Positions 26,111 through 34,540 of a DNA stretch of 64,000 bases are shown piece by piece. Within the stretch, counting starts at the first letter, position 1; each line of letters starts with the position of its first letter. The stretch comes from Streptomyces sp. Tu 3180 (GTDB lineage: Bacteria > Actinomycetota > Actinomycetes > Streptomycetales > Streptomycetaceae), in NCBI RefSeq assembly GCF_009852415.1, contig NZ_WOXS01000002.1, positions 868,001 through 932,000 of the forward strand, given 5' to 3'. Below the pieces are notes generated by a model that saw only the letters and a list, made by a program, of their open reading frames with translations, did no database searches and had not been told where the DNA came from. The translations under genes and the position numbers were made by a program.

Positions 26111-27085
26111 TCACCAGCGTCCCGGCGCGGTGCCGGCGAGCGGCTCCGAGGGACGGCCGTCGACACCGACCGGCACGTCACCGGCGAGCATCACCCGGTG
26201 CATGATCCGCGGGTGGTCGGTATGGGCGGTGTCGCCCGGGGCCAGGTGGATGGTGGCCCGGTTGTCCCAGAACGCCACGCTGCCCGGCTCCCAGCGGAAC
26301 CGCACGGTGTACTCGGGCCGGGTCGCCTGCTCCAGCAGCATCTGGAGGACGGCCGCGCTCTCCGGCCGGGACAGGCCGGTGATCTGCTCGACGTAGTAGC
26401 CGTTGACGAACAGCACACGCTCGCCGGTCTCGGGGTGGACGCGCACCAGCGGGTGCTCGGAGGCGGTCTGACGGTCCAGCAGGTGGCGCACGTAGGCGTC
26501 GTCGCCCGGACGGGGCTGGTAGCCGACCCCCAGCCGGTGCTCGGCGCGCAGCCGGTCGGCGAACTCCCGTACCGGGGAGGACAGTCCGGCGTAGGCCGCG
26601 GCCAGGTTCGACCAGGTGGTGTCGCCGCCGTACGGCGGAACGGTCTCGGCGCGCAGGATCGTCGCGGCGGGCGGGTCGACGCGGGCGCCGTGGTCGCAGT
26701 GCCAGCCGCGCAGCAGGGTGTGGCGCCGGCGCCGCAGCCACTCGTCGTGCTCCATGCCGAACCGCCCGCCGAGCTCCAGCCGGTCGGCGGTCGTCTCGAT
26801 CTCGGGGAAGTCCGGCGGGGACGCCTTGCCGCGCCGGGGCAGCACGACCGGTTCGCCGAACCGGCGCGCCAGCGCCACGTGTCCGGCGTGGTCGAGGCGC
26901 TGCCCGCGGAAGAACACCACTTTCCAGCGCAGCACCGCCGCCCTGATCGCGGCGATCACGGCGTCGTCGAGCCCGCCGGCGAGGTCGACACCGGTGATCT
27001 CGGCGCCGATGTGCCCGGCGACCGGACGCACCTCCACCGCCACGGCCCGCTCTCCGTCCGCCGCGCGGTCCCTGTCCGTCGTCAT
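26111..27085 (-). CDS. TauD/TfdA-family Fe(II)/2-oxoglutarate dioxygenase
   Basis: A 324-residue oxygenase. The iron facial triad is His129-x-Asp131 (GWHCDHG) and the distal His in ATIHLAPGD, with the 2-oxoglutarate-binding Arg in RIMHRVML. GAEITGVDLAGGLD near the N-terminus is typical of the family. TauD releases sulfite from taurine and relatives attack aryloxyalkanoates, alkylsulfates or amino-acid-like substrates; the substrate cannot be told here. There is no sulfur-uptake operon beside it. The Shine-Dalgarno is weak. It is divergent from the aldo/keto reductase gene by 205 nt, which may share regulation. Confidence 0.92.
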   Translation of the reverse strand: MTTDRDRAADGERAVAVEVRPVAGHIGAEITGVDLAGGLDDAVIAAIRAAVLRWKVVFFRGQRLDHAGHVALARRFGEPVVLPRRGKASPPDFPEIETTADRLELGGRFGMEHDEWLRRRRHTLLRGWHCDHGARVDPPAATILRAETVPPYGGDTTWSNLAAAYAGLSSPVREFADRLRAEHRLGVGYQPRPGDDAYVRHLLDRQTASEHPLVRVHPETGERVLFVNGYYVEQITGLSRPESAAVLQMLLEQATRPEYTVRFRWEPGSVAFWDNRATIHLAPGDTAHTDHPRIMHRVMLAGDVPVGVDGRPSEPLAGTAPGRW

Positions 27086-27290
27086 GCGTGTCCGCTCCGT
27101 CCGCTCCGTCGTCGCCCGTACGGTCCCCGTACGGACCGGCCCTCCGGGAGGATCGTGGCAGCGATACGGATCCGTGGCGACAGGGCGTCGGGGACGCCGC
27201 CGGCGGCAGGCCGGTCCGTCCGCCCGGTTGATCGCCCCCGCCGCGTCCCCGAGGCTGGACGCACGACACTGTCAACGGGAAGGCCTCGTC

Positions 27291-28121
27291 GTGATCAGCA
27301 TCCCGACCCGCACCCTCAACGACGGCACGACGCTCCCCGCCCTGGGCCTGGGCACCTGGCCGATGGACGACGCCGGGGCGGAGCGCGCGGTGACCGCGGC
27401 CCTGGAGACGGGCTACCGCCTCGTCGACACCGCGGCCAACTACCGCAACGAGACCGGCGTCGGCCGTGCCGTGGCCCGGGCCGGCGTCCCGCGCGAGGAG
27501 ATCGTCGTGACGACGAAGCTCCCGGGCCGCCACCACGGCTACGAGGAGACCCTCGCCTCCTTCGAGGAGTCCCGCGCCCGGCTCGGCCTGGAGTACGTCG
27601 ACCTCTATCTGATCCACTGGCCGCTCCCCCGGGTCGACCGGTACGTCGACTCCTGGAGGGCCATGATCAGACTGCGCGAGGACGGGCTCGTCCGGTCGAT
27701 CGGCGTCTCCAACTTCACGCCCGCCCACATCGAGCGGCTGGAGAAGGAGACCGGGGTGCTGCCCTCGGTCAACCAGGTCGAACTGCACCCCTTCTTCCCG
27801 CAGGAGGAGCTGCGCGCCCACCACGCGGACAAGGGCGTGCTCGTCGAGAGCTGGAGCCCGCTCGGCCGGGGCTCGCGGCTCCTGGACGACCTGGCCGTCG
27901 CCGCCGTCGCGGAGGCCCACGGGGTCACCCCGGCCCAGGCGGTGCTGCGCTGGCACATCCAGCTCGGCGCGCTCCCCGTGCCCAAGTCGTCGGACCCCGA
28001 GCGGCAGCGCGCGAACCTCGACGTCTTCGGCTTCGAGCTGGACGCCGCCCAGATGCGGACCCTCACCGACCGCGCCCACCGGCGGATCGGCGGTGACCCG
28101 GAGGTGCACGAGGAGTTCTGA
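27291..28121 (+). CDS. aldo/keto reductase (AKR, 2,5-diketo-D-gluconate reductase type)
   Basis: A NADPH-dependent carbonyl reductase of 276 residues. The catalytic tetrad is complete: Asp46, Tyr51, Lys76, His109. LYLIHWPLP, GVSNFTPAHIERL, SVNQVELHPFFPQ and the cofactor-phosphate segment PKSSDPER are family-typical. Length and sequence fit the AKR5 group that reduces aldehydes and keto acids, often detoxifying reactive carbonyls. GTG 27291 is chosen by alignment of the N-terminus (ISIPTRTLNDGTTLPALGLGTW), with GGGAAGG 9 nt upstream. Confidence 0.94.
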   Translation: MISIPTRTLNDGTTLPALGLGTWPMDDAGAERAVTAALETGYRLVDTAANYRNETGVGRAVARAGVPREEIVVTTKLPGRHHGYEETLASFEESRARLGLEYVDLYLIHWPLPRVDRYVDSWRAMIRLREDGLVRSIGVSNFTPAHIERLEKETGVLPSVNQVELHPFFPQEELRAHHADKGVLVESWSPLGRGSRLLDDLAVAAVAEAHGVTPAQAVLRWHIQLGALPVPKSSDPERQRANLDVFGFELDAAQMRTLTDRAHRRIGGDPEVHEEF

Positions 28122-28214
28122 CCGGGTGCCCGGGCCCCGCTCACCCGCCCCTTCCCGGTGACCCCACCGCTTTTCGGCGGCCCCGCGACGGGACGTGAGC
28201 GGCGGCCCGGCGGA

Positions 28215-30554
28215 TCAGCCGTCCGGCAGCGGCTGCTCCGCCCAGATCGTCTTGCCGCCGTCGGTCTGGCGGCTGCCCCAGCGCCGGGTGAGCTGGGCCA
28301 CCAGCAGCAGGCCGCGGCCGCCCTCGTCGTAGGCGTGGGCGCGGCGCAGGTGCGGTGAGGTGGAGCTGGCGTCGGCGACCTCGCAGATCAGGGTGCGGTC
28401 GCGGATCAGCCGCAGCTGGACGGGGGGCGCGCCGTACCGGATGGCGTTGGTGACCAGCTCGCTGACGACGAGTTCGGTGACGAAGGCGATCTCGTCCAGC
28501 CCCCACGCGGTCAGCCGCTCGGTGGCCCACTGCCGGGCGGCGGGCACCTCGGCGGGGTCCGGCGGCACGTTCCTCGTGGCCACCTGCTCGGCGCCCAGCG
28601 CGCGGGTGCGGGACAGCAGCAGGGCCACGTCGTCGCCGGGCTCCCCGGGCAGTACGGCCTTCAGCACGCTGTCGCACAGGGAGTCCAGCGAGTCGGCGGG
28701 CACCGCCAGGGCACGGCGCAGCTCCTCGATGGCGTGGTCGATGTCGCGGCCGGGGGCCTCGACGAGGCCGTCGGTGTAGAGGGCGACGACGGAGCCCTCG
28801 GGCAGCCGGAGCTCCGTCACCTCGAACGGCAGCCCTCCGACGCCCAGGGGCGGCCCCGCGCTCAGGGGGACGAGCCGGCACGTGCCGTCGGGCAGCAGGA
28901 GAGCGGGAGCGGGATGCCCGGCGGAGGCCGCGGCCAGCCGGCGCGAGACGGGGTCGTAGACGGCGTACAGGCAGGTCGCGCCGAGCTCGCCCATGTCGTC
29001 GCGGTGGCCGGCGGCGAGGTGGGTGACCAGGTCGTCGAGGTGCGTGAGGAGTTCGTCGGGCGGGAGGTCCACGTCGGCGAGGGTGCGCACGGCCGTGCAC
29101 AGCCGGCCCATGGCCGCCGTGGAGGGGATGCCGTGACCGACGACGTCGCCCACGACCAGGGCGACCCGGCTGCCGGCCAGCGGGATGACGTCGAACCAGT
29201 CGCCGCCGATGCCGGCCGCCGACCCGGAGGGCAGATAGCGGTGGGCGACCTCGACGGCCGCCTGCCCGGGCAGTTCCCGCGGCAGCAGGCTGTGCTGGAG
29301 CGTCAGCGCGGTGGCGCGTTCGCGGGCGAAGCGGCGGGCGTTGTCGACGCAGACGGCGGCGCGGCCGGCGAGTTCCTCGGCGAGGACGGCGTCGTCCGGG
29401 ACGTACGGGTCGGGGTGGGTGGTGCGGACGGCGAGCGCGACGCCGAGCGTCGTGCCGCGGGCGCGCAGCGGCACGGCCAGCAGCGAGTGGACGCCGGCGG
29501 GGGCCGGGACACCGTCCACCGGCCGCGGTGCGCCGCGCTCGCGCATCCACCGGTCGAAGTCCGGCTCGCCGGCGCGTCCGAGCACCGCCCTGCCCTCCCG
29601 CAGTGCCCGCGCGGATGGGGAGGAGGGCGGGTGCGCGTCCGCCCGGCCGGGGGGCGCGTCCGTCCCGGGGGCGCCCCCGGTGGCGAAGCGGTGCGCCACG
29701 CGGCGCAGCGGGGCCTCGCTGTCCGGAAGAGCTGGTGGTTCCTCGGTGCCGAGGGCCCAGTCGAGCAGGTCGACGGCGGCGAAGTCGGCGAACCCCGGGA
29801 CCAGGAGTTCCACCAGTTCCTCGGCGGTCCGGACGACGTCCAGGGTGGTGCCGATGGCGGTGGCCGCCCCGTTGAGCAGGGCCAGCCGCCGGCGGGCGTG
29901 GTGCTGCTCGGTGCTGTCGAAGCCCGCCATCGCGGTGCCGACGACCTCGCCGGCGGGACCCCGCACCGGCCACATCTCCACCTTCCAGGCGTGCAGCCGG
30001 GAGTCGCCGGGCGCCCGGCCGAAGCTCTCGTGGTGCAGGGGCTCGCCGGTCTCGGCGACGCGGCGCAGCTGCCGGTGGAGGCCCAGGGTGCGCTCGGTCC
30101 GCCCCACGACGTCCAGGAAGGAGCGCCCGAGCAGGTCCTCCTCGGACCTGCCCAGCGCCTCGCGGGCGAGATCGTTGAGCCGCAGGAAGCGCTGCTCGGT
30201 GTCGAGGACGGACACCGCCATCGACGCCTGCTGGAAGGCCTGTCCCACCAGGGGGCTCCCGACGGGTCCGGGCGGCCCGACGGTGATCACGTACCCGCCC
30301 GGCGCGTCGCCCGCGCCGGACACGGGGCAGACCGTCAGGTGGAGCGGTACGGGCCGGCCGTCGCGGTGGCGCAGCACCACGTCGCCCGACGGAACGGGCG
30401 GTGCGCCGGACGGCGTGTCCCCGGCGAGCAGTTCCCGTGCGGCCCGTCCCACGGCCTCCTCGGCCGGGTGGCCGGTCAGCCGCCGGGCACCCTCGCTCCA
30501 CCCCGTCACGATGCCGCGGGCATCGACGACCACCGCGGCGGAGGCGTCCTCCAT
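28215..30554 (-). CDS. PAS-PAS-GAF-SpoIIE phosphatase with C-terminal GHKL ATPase domain
   Basis: A 779-residue multi-domain regulator. Two PAS domains (about 1-90 and 100-225) and a GAF domain (about 230-420) form the sensor. A PP2C/SpoIIE phosphatase follows (about 430-640; GGDWFDVIPL, VVGDVVGHG, LYTDGLVEA, GDDVALLL). An RsbW-like ATPase domain closes it (about 650-779; FVTELVVSELVTNAIRYG, DEGGRGLLLV). Such proteins can both dephosphorylate STAS antagonists and phosphorylate or bind anti-sigma partners, linking a signal to a SigB/F-type sigma factor. This layout recalls OsaC of S. coelicolor. The next start signal is weak, and the gene stands alone between convergent neighbours. Confidence 0.93.
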   Translation of the reverse strand: MEDASAAVVVDARGIVTGWSEGARRLTGHPAEEAVGRAARELLAGDTPSGAPPVPSGDVVLRHRDGRPVPLHLTVCPVSGAGDAPGGYVITVGPPGPVGSPLVGQAFQQASMAVSVLDTEQRFLRLNDLAREALGRSEEDLLGRSFLDVVGRTERTLGLHRQLRRVAETGEPLHHESFGRAPGDSRLHAWKVEMWPVRGPAGEVVGTAMAGFDSTEQHHARRRLALLNGAATAIGTTLDVVRTAEELVELLVPGFADFAAVDLLDWALGTEEPPALPDSEAPLRRVAHRFATGGAPGTDAPPGRADAHPPSSPSARALREGRAVLGRAGEPDFDRWMRERGAPRPVDGVPAPAGVHSLLAVPLRARGTTLGVALAVRTTHPDPYVPDDAVLAEELAGRAAVCVDNARRFARERATALTLQHSLLPRELPGQAAVEVAHRYLPSGSAAGIGGDWFDVIPLAGSRVALVVGDVVGHGIPSTAAMGRLCTAVRTLADVDLPPDELLTHLDDLVTHLAAGHRDDMGELGATCLYAVYDPVSRRLAAASAGHPAPALLLPDGTCRLVPLSAGPPLGVGGLPFEVTELRLPEGSVVALYTDGLVEAPGRDIDHAIEELRRALAVPADSLDSLCDSVLKAVLPGEPGDDVALLLSRTRALGAEQVATRNVPPDPAEVPAARQWATERLTAWGLDEIAFVTELVVSELVTNAIRYGAPPVQLRLIRDRTLICEVADASSTSPHLRRAHAYDEGGRGLLLVAQLTRRWGSRQTDGGKTIWAEQPLPDG

Positions 30555-30614
30555 TGGTCCAGGATCATCCCATCGCCGCCCCGTCTCAACCTCGGCCGGG
30601 CACCCCGGGCGGTC

Positions 30615-31082
30615 TCACGCGCGGTGGTCGCGGAGCGCGGCGAGCGCCCGGTCGGCGTGCGCGTTCATCCGCAGCTCGCTGCGCACGGCCTCCAGGACGG
30701 TCCGGTCCCGGCCCATGACGAACGTGGCCCGTCTGGTCGGCGCCAGGGAGATCCCCCGCTTCACGCCGAACCGCTCGCGGACCGTGCCGTCGGCGTCGGA
30801 GAGCAGGGGCATGCCGAGGGTGTGCCGTCCGGCGAACTCCGCCTGCCGCTCGACGGCGTCCCCGCTGATGCCCACCGGCCGTGCGCCGACCGCGGCGAAC
30901 TCGGCGGCCAGGTCGCGGAAGCGGCAGGCCTGCGCGGTGCAGCCGGGGCTCAGCGCGGCGGGGTAGAAGAACAGCACCGCCGGCCCTTCGGCGAGCAGGT
31001 CGGACAGCCGGCGGACGGTGCCCGTCTCGTCCGGCAGCGCGAAGTCCTCGACCGTGTCGCCCTTCTCCACCCGCCCGGTCAC
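30615..31082 (-). CDS. peroxiredoxin of the Bcp/PrxQ family
   Basis: A 155-residue thiol peroxidase that reduces H2O2 and organic peroxides. Peroxidatic Cys48 and resolving Cys53 (SPGCTAQACRFRD) have the 4-residue separation of the atypical 2-Cys PrxQ class, which forms an intramolecular disulfide and is recycled by thioredoxin. GTG 31082 overlaps the stop of the upstream DoxX gene (GTGA), showing translational coupling; a longer frame to 31121 would overlap that gene more deeply. Coupling of a peroxiredoxin to a DoxX membrane protein fits a shared thiol-redox job. Confidence 0.92.
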   Translation of the reverse strand: MTGRVEKGDTVEDFALPDETGTVRRLSDLLAEGPAVLFFYPAALSPGCTAQACRFRDLAAEFAAVGARPVGISGDAVERQAEFAGRHTLGMPLLSDADGTVRERFGVKRGISLAPTRRATFVMGRDRTVLEAVRSELRMNAHADRALAALRDHRA

Positions 31083-31459
31083 GACCGGCCCTCCGCGCCC
31101 TTGGCGACGCCGCGCGCCCACAGCACCAGCGGCAGTTGCAGGGGCAGGCGTCCGAGGGCCGCGGCCCTCTGCGGGGCGGGGCGGTCCCGCCAGTCGACGG
31201 CCATCTTCACGTTGGCGGGGAACACCCCGACGAAGAAGGCCGCCGTGGCCAGCGCGGCGGCCCTGCGGGTCCGGGGCAGCGCCACGCCGGCGGCCAGCGC
31301 GAGCTCCGCGGCGCCGCTCGCGTGGGTCCAGGCCCGGGGCGACCCGGGCAGGGAGCGCGGCACGAGGGGGTCGAACCGGCGGGGGGCGGCGAAGTGGGCG
31401 GTGCCCGCGGCGGCCAGGAGGCCGGCGAGCAGCAGGGGCGAGCGTTCGGACCTGGCCAT
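31079..31459 (-). CDS. DoxX-like small membrane protein
   Basis: A 126-residue protein with four hydrophobic helices: about 8-24, 45-60, 66-82 and 106-120. AGTAHFAAPRRFDPLVP after helix 1 and ASGAAELALAAGVAL in helix 2 resemble the DoxX/MauE-type family seen in actinobacteria. GAGGAGG lies 5 nt before the ATG. It is first gene of a two-gene operon with the peroxiredoxin (GTGA overlap). A palindrome TTACCG-GG-CGGTAA 31 nt upstream of the start may be an operator. Confidence 0.82.
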   Translation of the reverse strand: MARSERSPLLLAGLLAAAGTAHFAAPRRFDPLVPRSLPGSPRAWTHASGAAELALAAGVALPRTRRAAALATAAFFVGVFPANVKMAVDWRDRPAPQRAAALGRLPLQLPLVLWARGVAKGAEGRS

Positions 31460-31490
31460 GGTTCCTCCTCAGACGACCGGCGGCGCGATA

Positions 31491-31504
31491 TTACCGGGCG
31501 GTAA
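31491..31504. promoter_or_regulatory. palindromic operator candidate upstream of DoxX-peroxiredoxin operon
   Basis: Perfect 6-bp arms TTACCG and CGGTAA separated by GG, between the AraC gene end and the DoxX start. The form is typical of TetR-family operators. No TetR gene is in this window. Confidence 0.42.
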
Positions 31505-31534
31505 GCAGGTGGGGGGCCACCGGTCCCGCGTACG

Positions 31535-32281
31535 TCACGGCCGCCCGCGGTGGGTTCCCGGCGTGTAGCCCAGCGAACGGCGGAAGACGTCGATGAACGC
31601 GCTGGCGGAGGACCAGCCGCAGCGGTGCGCGACCGTGGTCACGGGCAGTCCGTCGGCCAGCATCCGCAGGGCGTGGTAGAGCCGTGACTGGGTGCGCCAC
31701 TGCGGGAAGGTCATGCCCAGTTCGCGCCGGAAGAGCCTGCTGAGCGTGCGTTCGCCGACCCCCGTCGCCGCGCCGAGGGCGGCGAGGGTGCGCCCGTCGG
31801 CCGGGTCGGCGTGGACGAGGGCGCACACCGCGGCGAGGCGCGGGTCGGCCGGTGCGGGCAGCCGCAGCGGCTGCTGCGGCGAGACGCGCAGCCGGTCCCG
31901 CAGGACGGCGAGCAGGCGCGCGCGTTCGGGGCTGTCGTCGGCGGGTTCGCGGGTGTACGCGAGGATCAGTTCGCGCAGCAGCGGGCCGACGGCGAGCACG
32001 GCCGGGGAGTGGAGGCCGGGCGGGTTGTCGTCGGCGGGCAGCCCGACCAGGTGGAGTTCGAGGCGGCCGTGGGCCCGGTGGGCGTGCACGGTCCCGGCGG
32101 GGACCCAGATGGCCCGGGTGCCGGGCGCGAACCAGGTGCCCGCGTCGGTGGTCACTTCGACGACGCCGGAACCGGCGTAGACGATCTGGTGGTCGTCGTG
32201 CCGGTGCGCGTCGATCCGCTCCCCCGCGGTCAGCCGGCGTGCGCGGGTGGGGGCGGTGGGGGCGTGGCGGATGTGCGACAC
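31535..32281 (-). CDS. AraC-family transcriptional regulator
   Basis: A 248-residue regulator. The N-terminal cupin-like sensor (about 1-85; HRHDDHQIVYAGSGVV, PGTRAIWVPAGTVHAH) is followed by a C-terminal double HTH of AraC type (about 160-245). That includes LAALGAATGVGERTLSRLFRRE and the conserved second-helix segment VTTVAHRCGWSSASAFIDVFRR. AraC proteins of this compact type often control an adjacent exporter. The MFS gene lies divergently only 54 nt away and is the obvious target. No operator could be identified by eye in the short gap. Confidence 0.9.
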   Translation of the reverse strand: MSHIRHAPTAPTRARRLTAGERIDAHRHDDHQIVYAGSGVVEVTTDAGTWFAPGTRAIWVPAGTVHAHRAHGRLELHLVGLPADDNPPGLHSPAVLAVGPLLRELILAYTREPADDSPERARLLAVLRDRLRVSPQQPLRLPAPADPRLAAVCALVHADPADGRTLAALGAATGVGERTLSRLFRRELGMTFPQWRTQSRLYHALRMLADGLPVTTVAHRCGWSSASAFIDVFRRSLGYTPGTHRGRP

Positions 32282-32335
32282 AACTCGGCAGATTATCGGA
32301 AGCAGGACGGCCGGCCGCCCGCCGAGGATCGTGGG

Positions 32336-33523
32336 GTGACCGCAGACCTCCCTTCACCGCGCCGGGGCCGCCCGATCACGCTGATGACCCTCGCGCACGC
32401 GTGCGTCGACGTGTACCAGGGGACCGTGGCCGCCCTGGTGCCGTACTTCGTCGCCGAGCGCGCCTACTCCTACGCGGCCGCCTCGGGGCTCGTCCTGGCC
32501 GCCTCCCTGGTGTCCTCCCTGGTGCAGCCGCTGTTCGGCGCGCTCACCGACCGGTGGGCGATGCCGTGGCTGCTGCCGCTGAGCGCGCTGGCCGCCGGAG
32601 CCGGGGTCGCCCTCAGCGGGGTCGCCGGCTCCTACCCGCTGGCCCTGGCGGTGACGGCCGTCTCCGGCGTCGGCGTGGCCGCCTACCATCCGGAGGCGGC
32701 CCGCGCGGCGCGTGCGGCGGCCGGCGGCAGTCACACGGCGATGGGCCGCTTCTCCCTGGGCGGCAACGTGGGCTTCGCCCTGGCTCCGCCGCTCGTCGCG
32801 GCCGTGGTCGCCGTGGGCGGGCTGCGCGCCTCCCCGCTGCTGGTGGTCCCGGCCCTGGCGGGCGCCGTGCTGTGCGCGGCGGCCGTGCGCCCGGCGGGGT
32901 CCCGCACGGCCGGCAGGGGCGCCCCGGTGGCGGCCGGCCGGGACGACTGGCCGTCCTTCCTGCGGCTGTCCGGTGCCGTGGTCTGCCGGTCGGTCGTCTT
33001 CGTCGGGCTGAGCGCGTTCGTCTCGCTGTACGTCCGTGAGCGCGCCGGCGGCGGGGACGCGGCCGGCACGGCCGCGCTGTGCCTGCTCTACGCCGGGGGC
33101 GCGGTGGGCACCGTGGCCGGGGGCCGGCTCGCCGAGCGGTACGGCAGGCTCACGGTGGTGCGCCGCTCCTACGCGCTGACCGTCCTCGCGGTCGCCGGGG
33201 TGGCGCTGGTGCCGGGACCCGCGGTGTACGTGTTCGTGGCGCTGACGTCGGCCGGCCTCTACGTGCCGTTCTCCCTGCACATCACCCTGGGCCAGGACTT
33301 CCTGCCCCGGCGGGTGGGTACCGCGAGCGGGGTCACGCTGGGGCTGGCGGTGAGCGCCGGCGGACTGGCGGCCCCGGCGCTCGGCGCGCTGGCCGACGCG
33401 ACCTCGCTGCGCACCGCCCTGCTGCCGCTGATCGCCCTGCCGCTGCTGGGGCGGCTCCTGCTGCGGGGGCTGCGCGAGCCCGTCCCGGTCCCCGCGAAGG
33501 CGCGGGGGACGGACCCGCGGTGA
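32336..33523 (+). CDS. MFS efflux transporter, fosmidomycin-resistance (Fsr) type
   Basis: A 395-residue major facilitator with 12 hydrophobic segments. LAHACVDVYQGTVAALVPY at the start and SLVSSLVQPLFGALTDR at the helix 2-3 loop are the Fsr-family signature. GTG 32336 is the most likely start, with GAGGA upstream; the frame is open far back through the AraC gene but that portion is a shadow. It is divergently paired with the AraC regulator, so likely induced by the compound it exports. It ends 7 nt from the convergent MarR gene. Confidence 0.9.
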   Translation: MTADLPSPRRGRPITLMTLAHACVDVYQGTVAALVPYFVAERAYSYAAASGLVLAASLVSSLVQPLFGALTDRWAMPWLLPLSALAAGAGVALSGVAGSYPLALAVTAVSGVGVAAYHPEAARAARAAAGGSHTAMGRFSLGGNVGFALAPPLVAAVVAVGGLRASPLLVVPALAGAVLCAAAVRPAGSRTAGRGAPVAAGRDDWPSFLRLSGAVVCRSVVFVGLSAFVSLYVRERAGGGDAAGTAALCLLYAGGAVGTVAGGRLAERYGRLTVVRRSYALTVLAVAGVALVPGPAVYVFVALTSAGLYVPFSLHITLGQDFLPRRVGTASGVTLGLAVSAGGLAAPALGALADATSLRTALLPLIALPLLGRLLLRGLREPVPVPAKARGTDPR

Positions 33524-33530
33524 GGCGGCG

Positions 33531-34037
33531 TCAGGGGGTCCGGGCGGTTTCCGCCTCCTCGTCGGCGGAGTGGGCGAGGAGGTCGTCGACCATGCGGTGG
33601 AAGAGGGTGGCGAGCTGCCTGAGGTCCTCGGGGGACCAGTCGGCCAGCGCCACCTGCATGGCCCGGGCCCCGGTCTCGCGGATCCGGGCGATGGCCTGCC
33701 GGCCGGTCCCGGTGAGCTCGATGCGCTGGGCGCGGCGGTCGTCGGGGTCCGGGACGCGGGTGACGTGGCCGGCCTTCTGCAGTTGCTGCACCGTCCGGGT
33801 GACGTGCGAGGCCTCCACTCCCAGCCGGGCGGCCAGCTCCCCCGGCCGCATCGGCTCCACGTCGGCCATCTGCCGCAGCAGCGCGAGGGCGGCGCGGTCC
33901 AGCGGCACACCCGCCAGGGCCGTCAGCCGCTCGTGCTGCCGGGCGCGCGAGATCAGATAGGTGATGCGGCTGAGCGCACGCTCGATCTCGGCCACTTCCG
34001 CGGAGGCGGGCGTGTCGGGGAGCGAGGGTGTGGGCAT
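33531..34037 (-). CDS. MarR-family transcriptional regulator
   Basis: A 168-residue winged-helix regulator. LAARLGVEASHVTRTVQQLQKAG is the recognition HTH and VPDPDDRRAQRIELTGTG the wing. Flanking helices serve dimerisation. Its ATG lies 6 nt after a perfect TAAAAT -10 box, without a Shine-Dalgarno, so the mRNA is probably leaderless. An ATTG-N7-CAAT inverted repeat just upstream of the -10 suggests autorepression. The convergent MFS gene, 7 nt away, is a plausible functional partner but not an obvious direct target. Confidence 0.92.
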   Translation of the reverse strand: MPTPSLPDTPASAEVAEIERALSRITYLISRARQHERLTALAGVPLDRAALALLRQMADVEPMRPGELAARLGVEASHVTRTVQQLQKAGHVTRVPDPDDRRAQRIELTGTGRQAIARIRETGARAMQVALADWSPEDLRQLATLFHRMVDDLLAHSADEEAETARTP

Positions 34038-34540
34038 GCGGCCATTTTACCATCTCATTGCGTAACTCAATCAATTGCGGGACGCCCCTGCCGGCCCGCG
34101 TCCGGACCCGCGCCGCCGCCGTCCGGGCGCACCCCCTCGGGGAGCGGGCGCGTTCCGGCCGGCGCGCGGTGACCGCTCCCCGGGAACGGCGGCGGTGCGC
34201 CGCGCCCCCGGTACGGGCGCGCGCCCCGCACCCCCGCCCGGGTCGCCGCACCCGGTGACGTGCCCGCGGTCCCGCACGGCGGGGTGCCGCCCCGGACGAG
34301 CACGGCGCACGAGCTTCCGGTCGCCGCGGTCCCGCACGCCCCCGCAGAGCGGTCCGGCGGGCGGCGGACGTCGACATTCCGGACGACCCTCCCGATCCGG
34401 CGCCGGCCTCGTCGAGTGTTGGGCCGGGCTTCACCACCGGTACGCCTGGGCCCCCTTGGCACGGAAGCACGCAGCCGTGATTCTGAACTCCCTTGCCCCC
34501 CACAGCCGTTGGGCTGCGCCCGAGTCAAGAGGAGGACGCA
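34038..34540. other. intergenic region between marR and NPP1 gene
   Basis: About 500 nt with no supported gene. The first 40 nt carry the marR promoter and operator. The rest up to about 34400 is GC-rich, with only shadow open frames. Between 34400 and 34530 the GC falls somewhat and the NPP1 promoter should lie there, but I see no clear consensus elements. Confidence 0.45.
34044..34071 (-). promoter_or_regulatory. leaderless marR promoter with overlapping inverted repeat
   Basis: Minus strand: -10 TAAAAT at 34049-34044, then 6 nt to the ATG. The inverted repeat ATTG-N7-CAAT (34057-34071) falls in the -35/-10 spacer. TTGAGT or TTGATT upstream are -35 candidates with 15- or 19-nt spacing. Confidence 0.55.
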
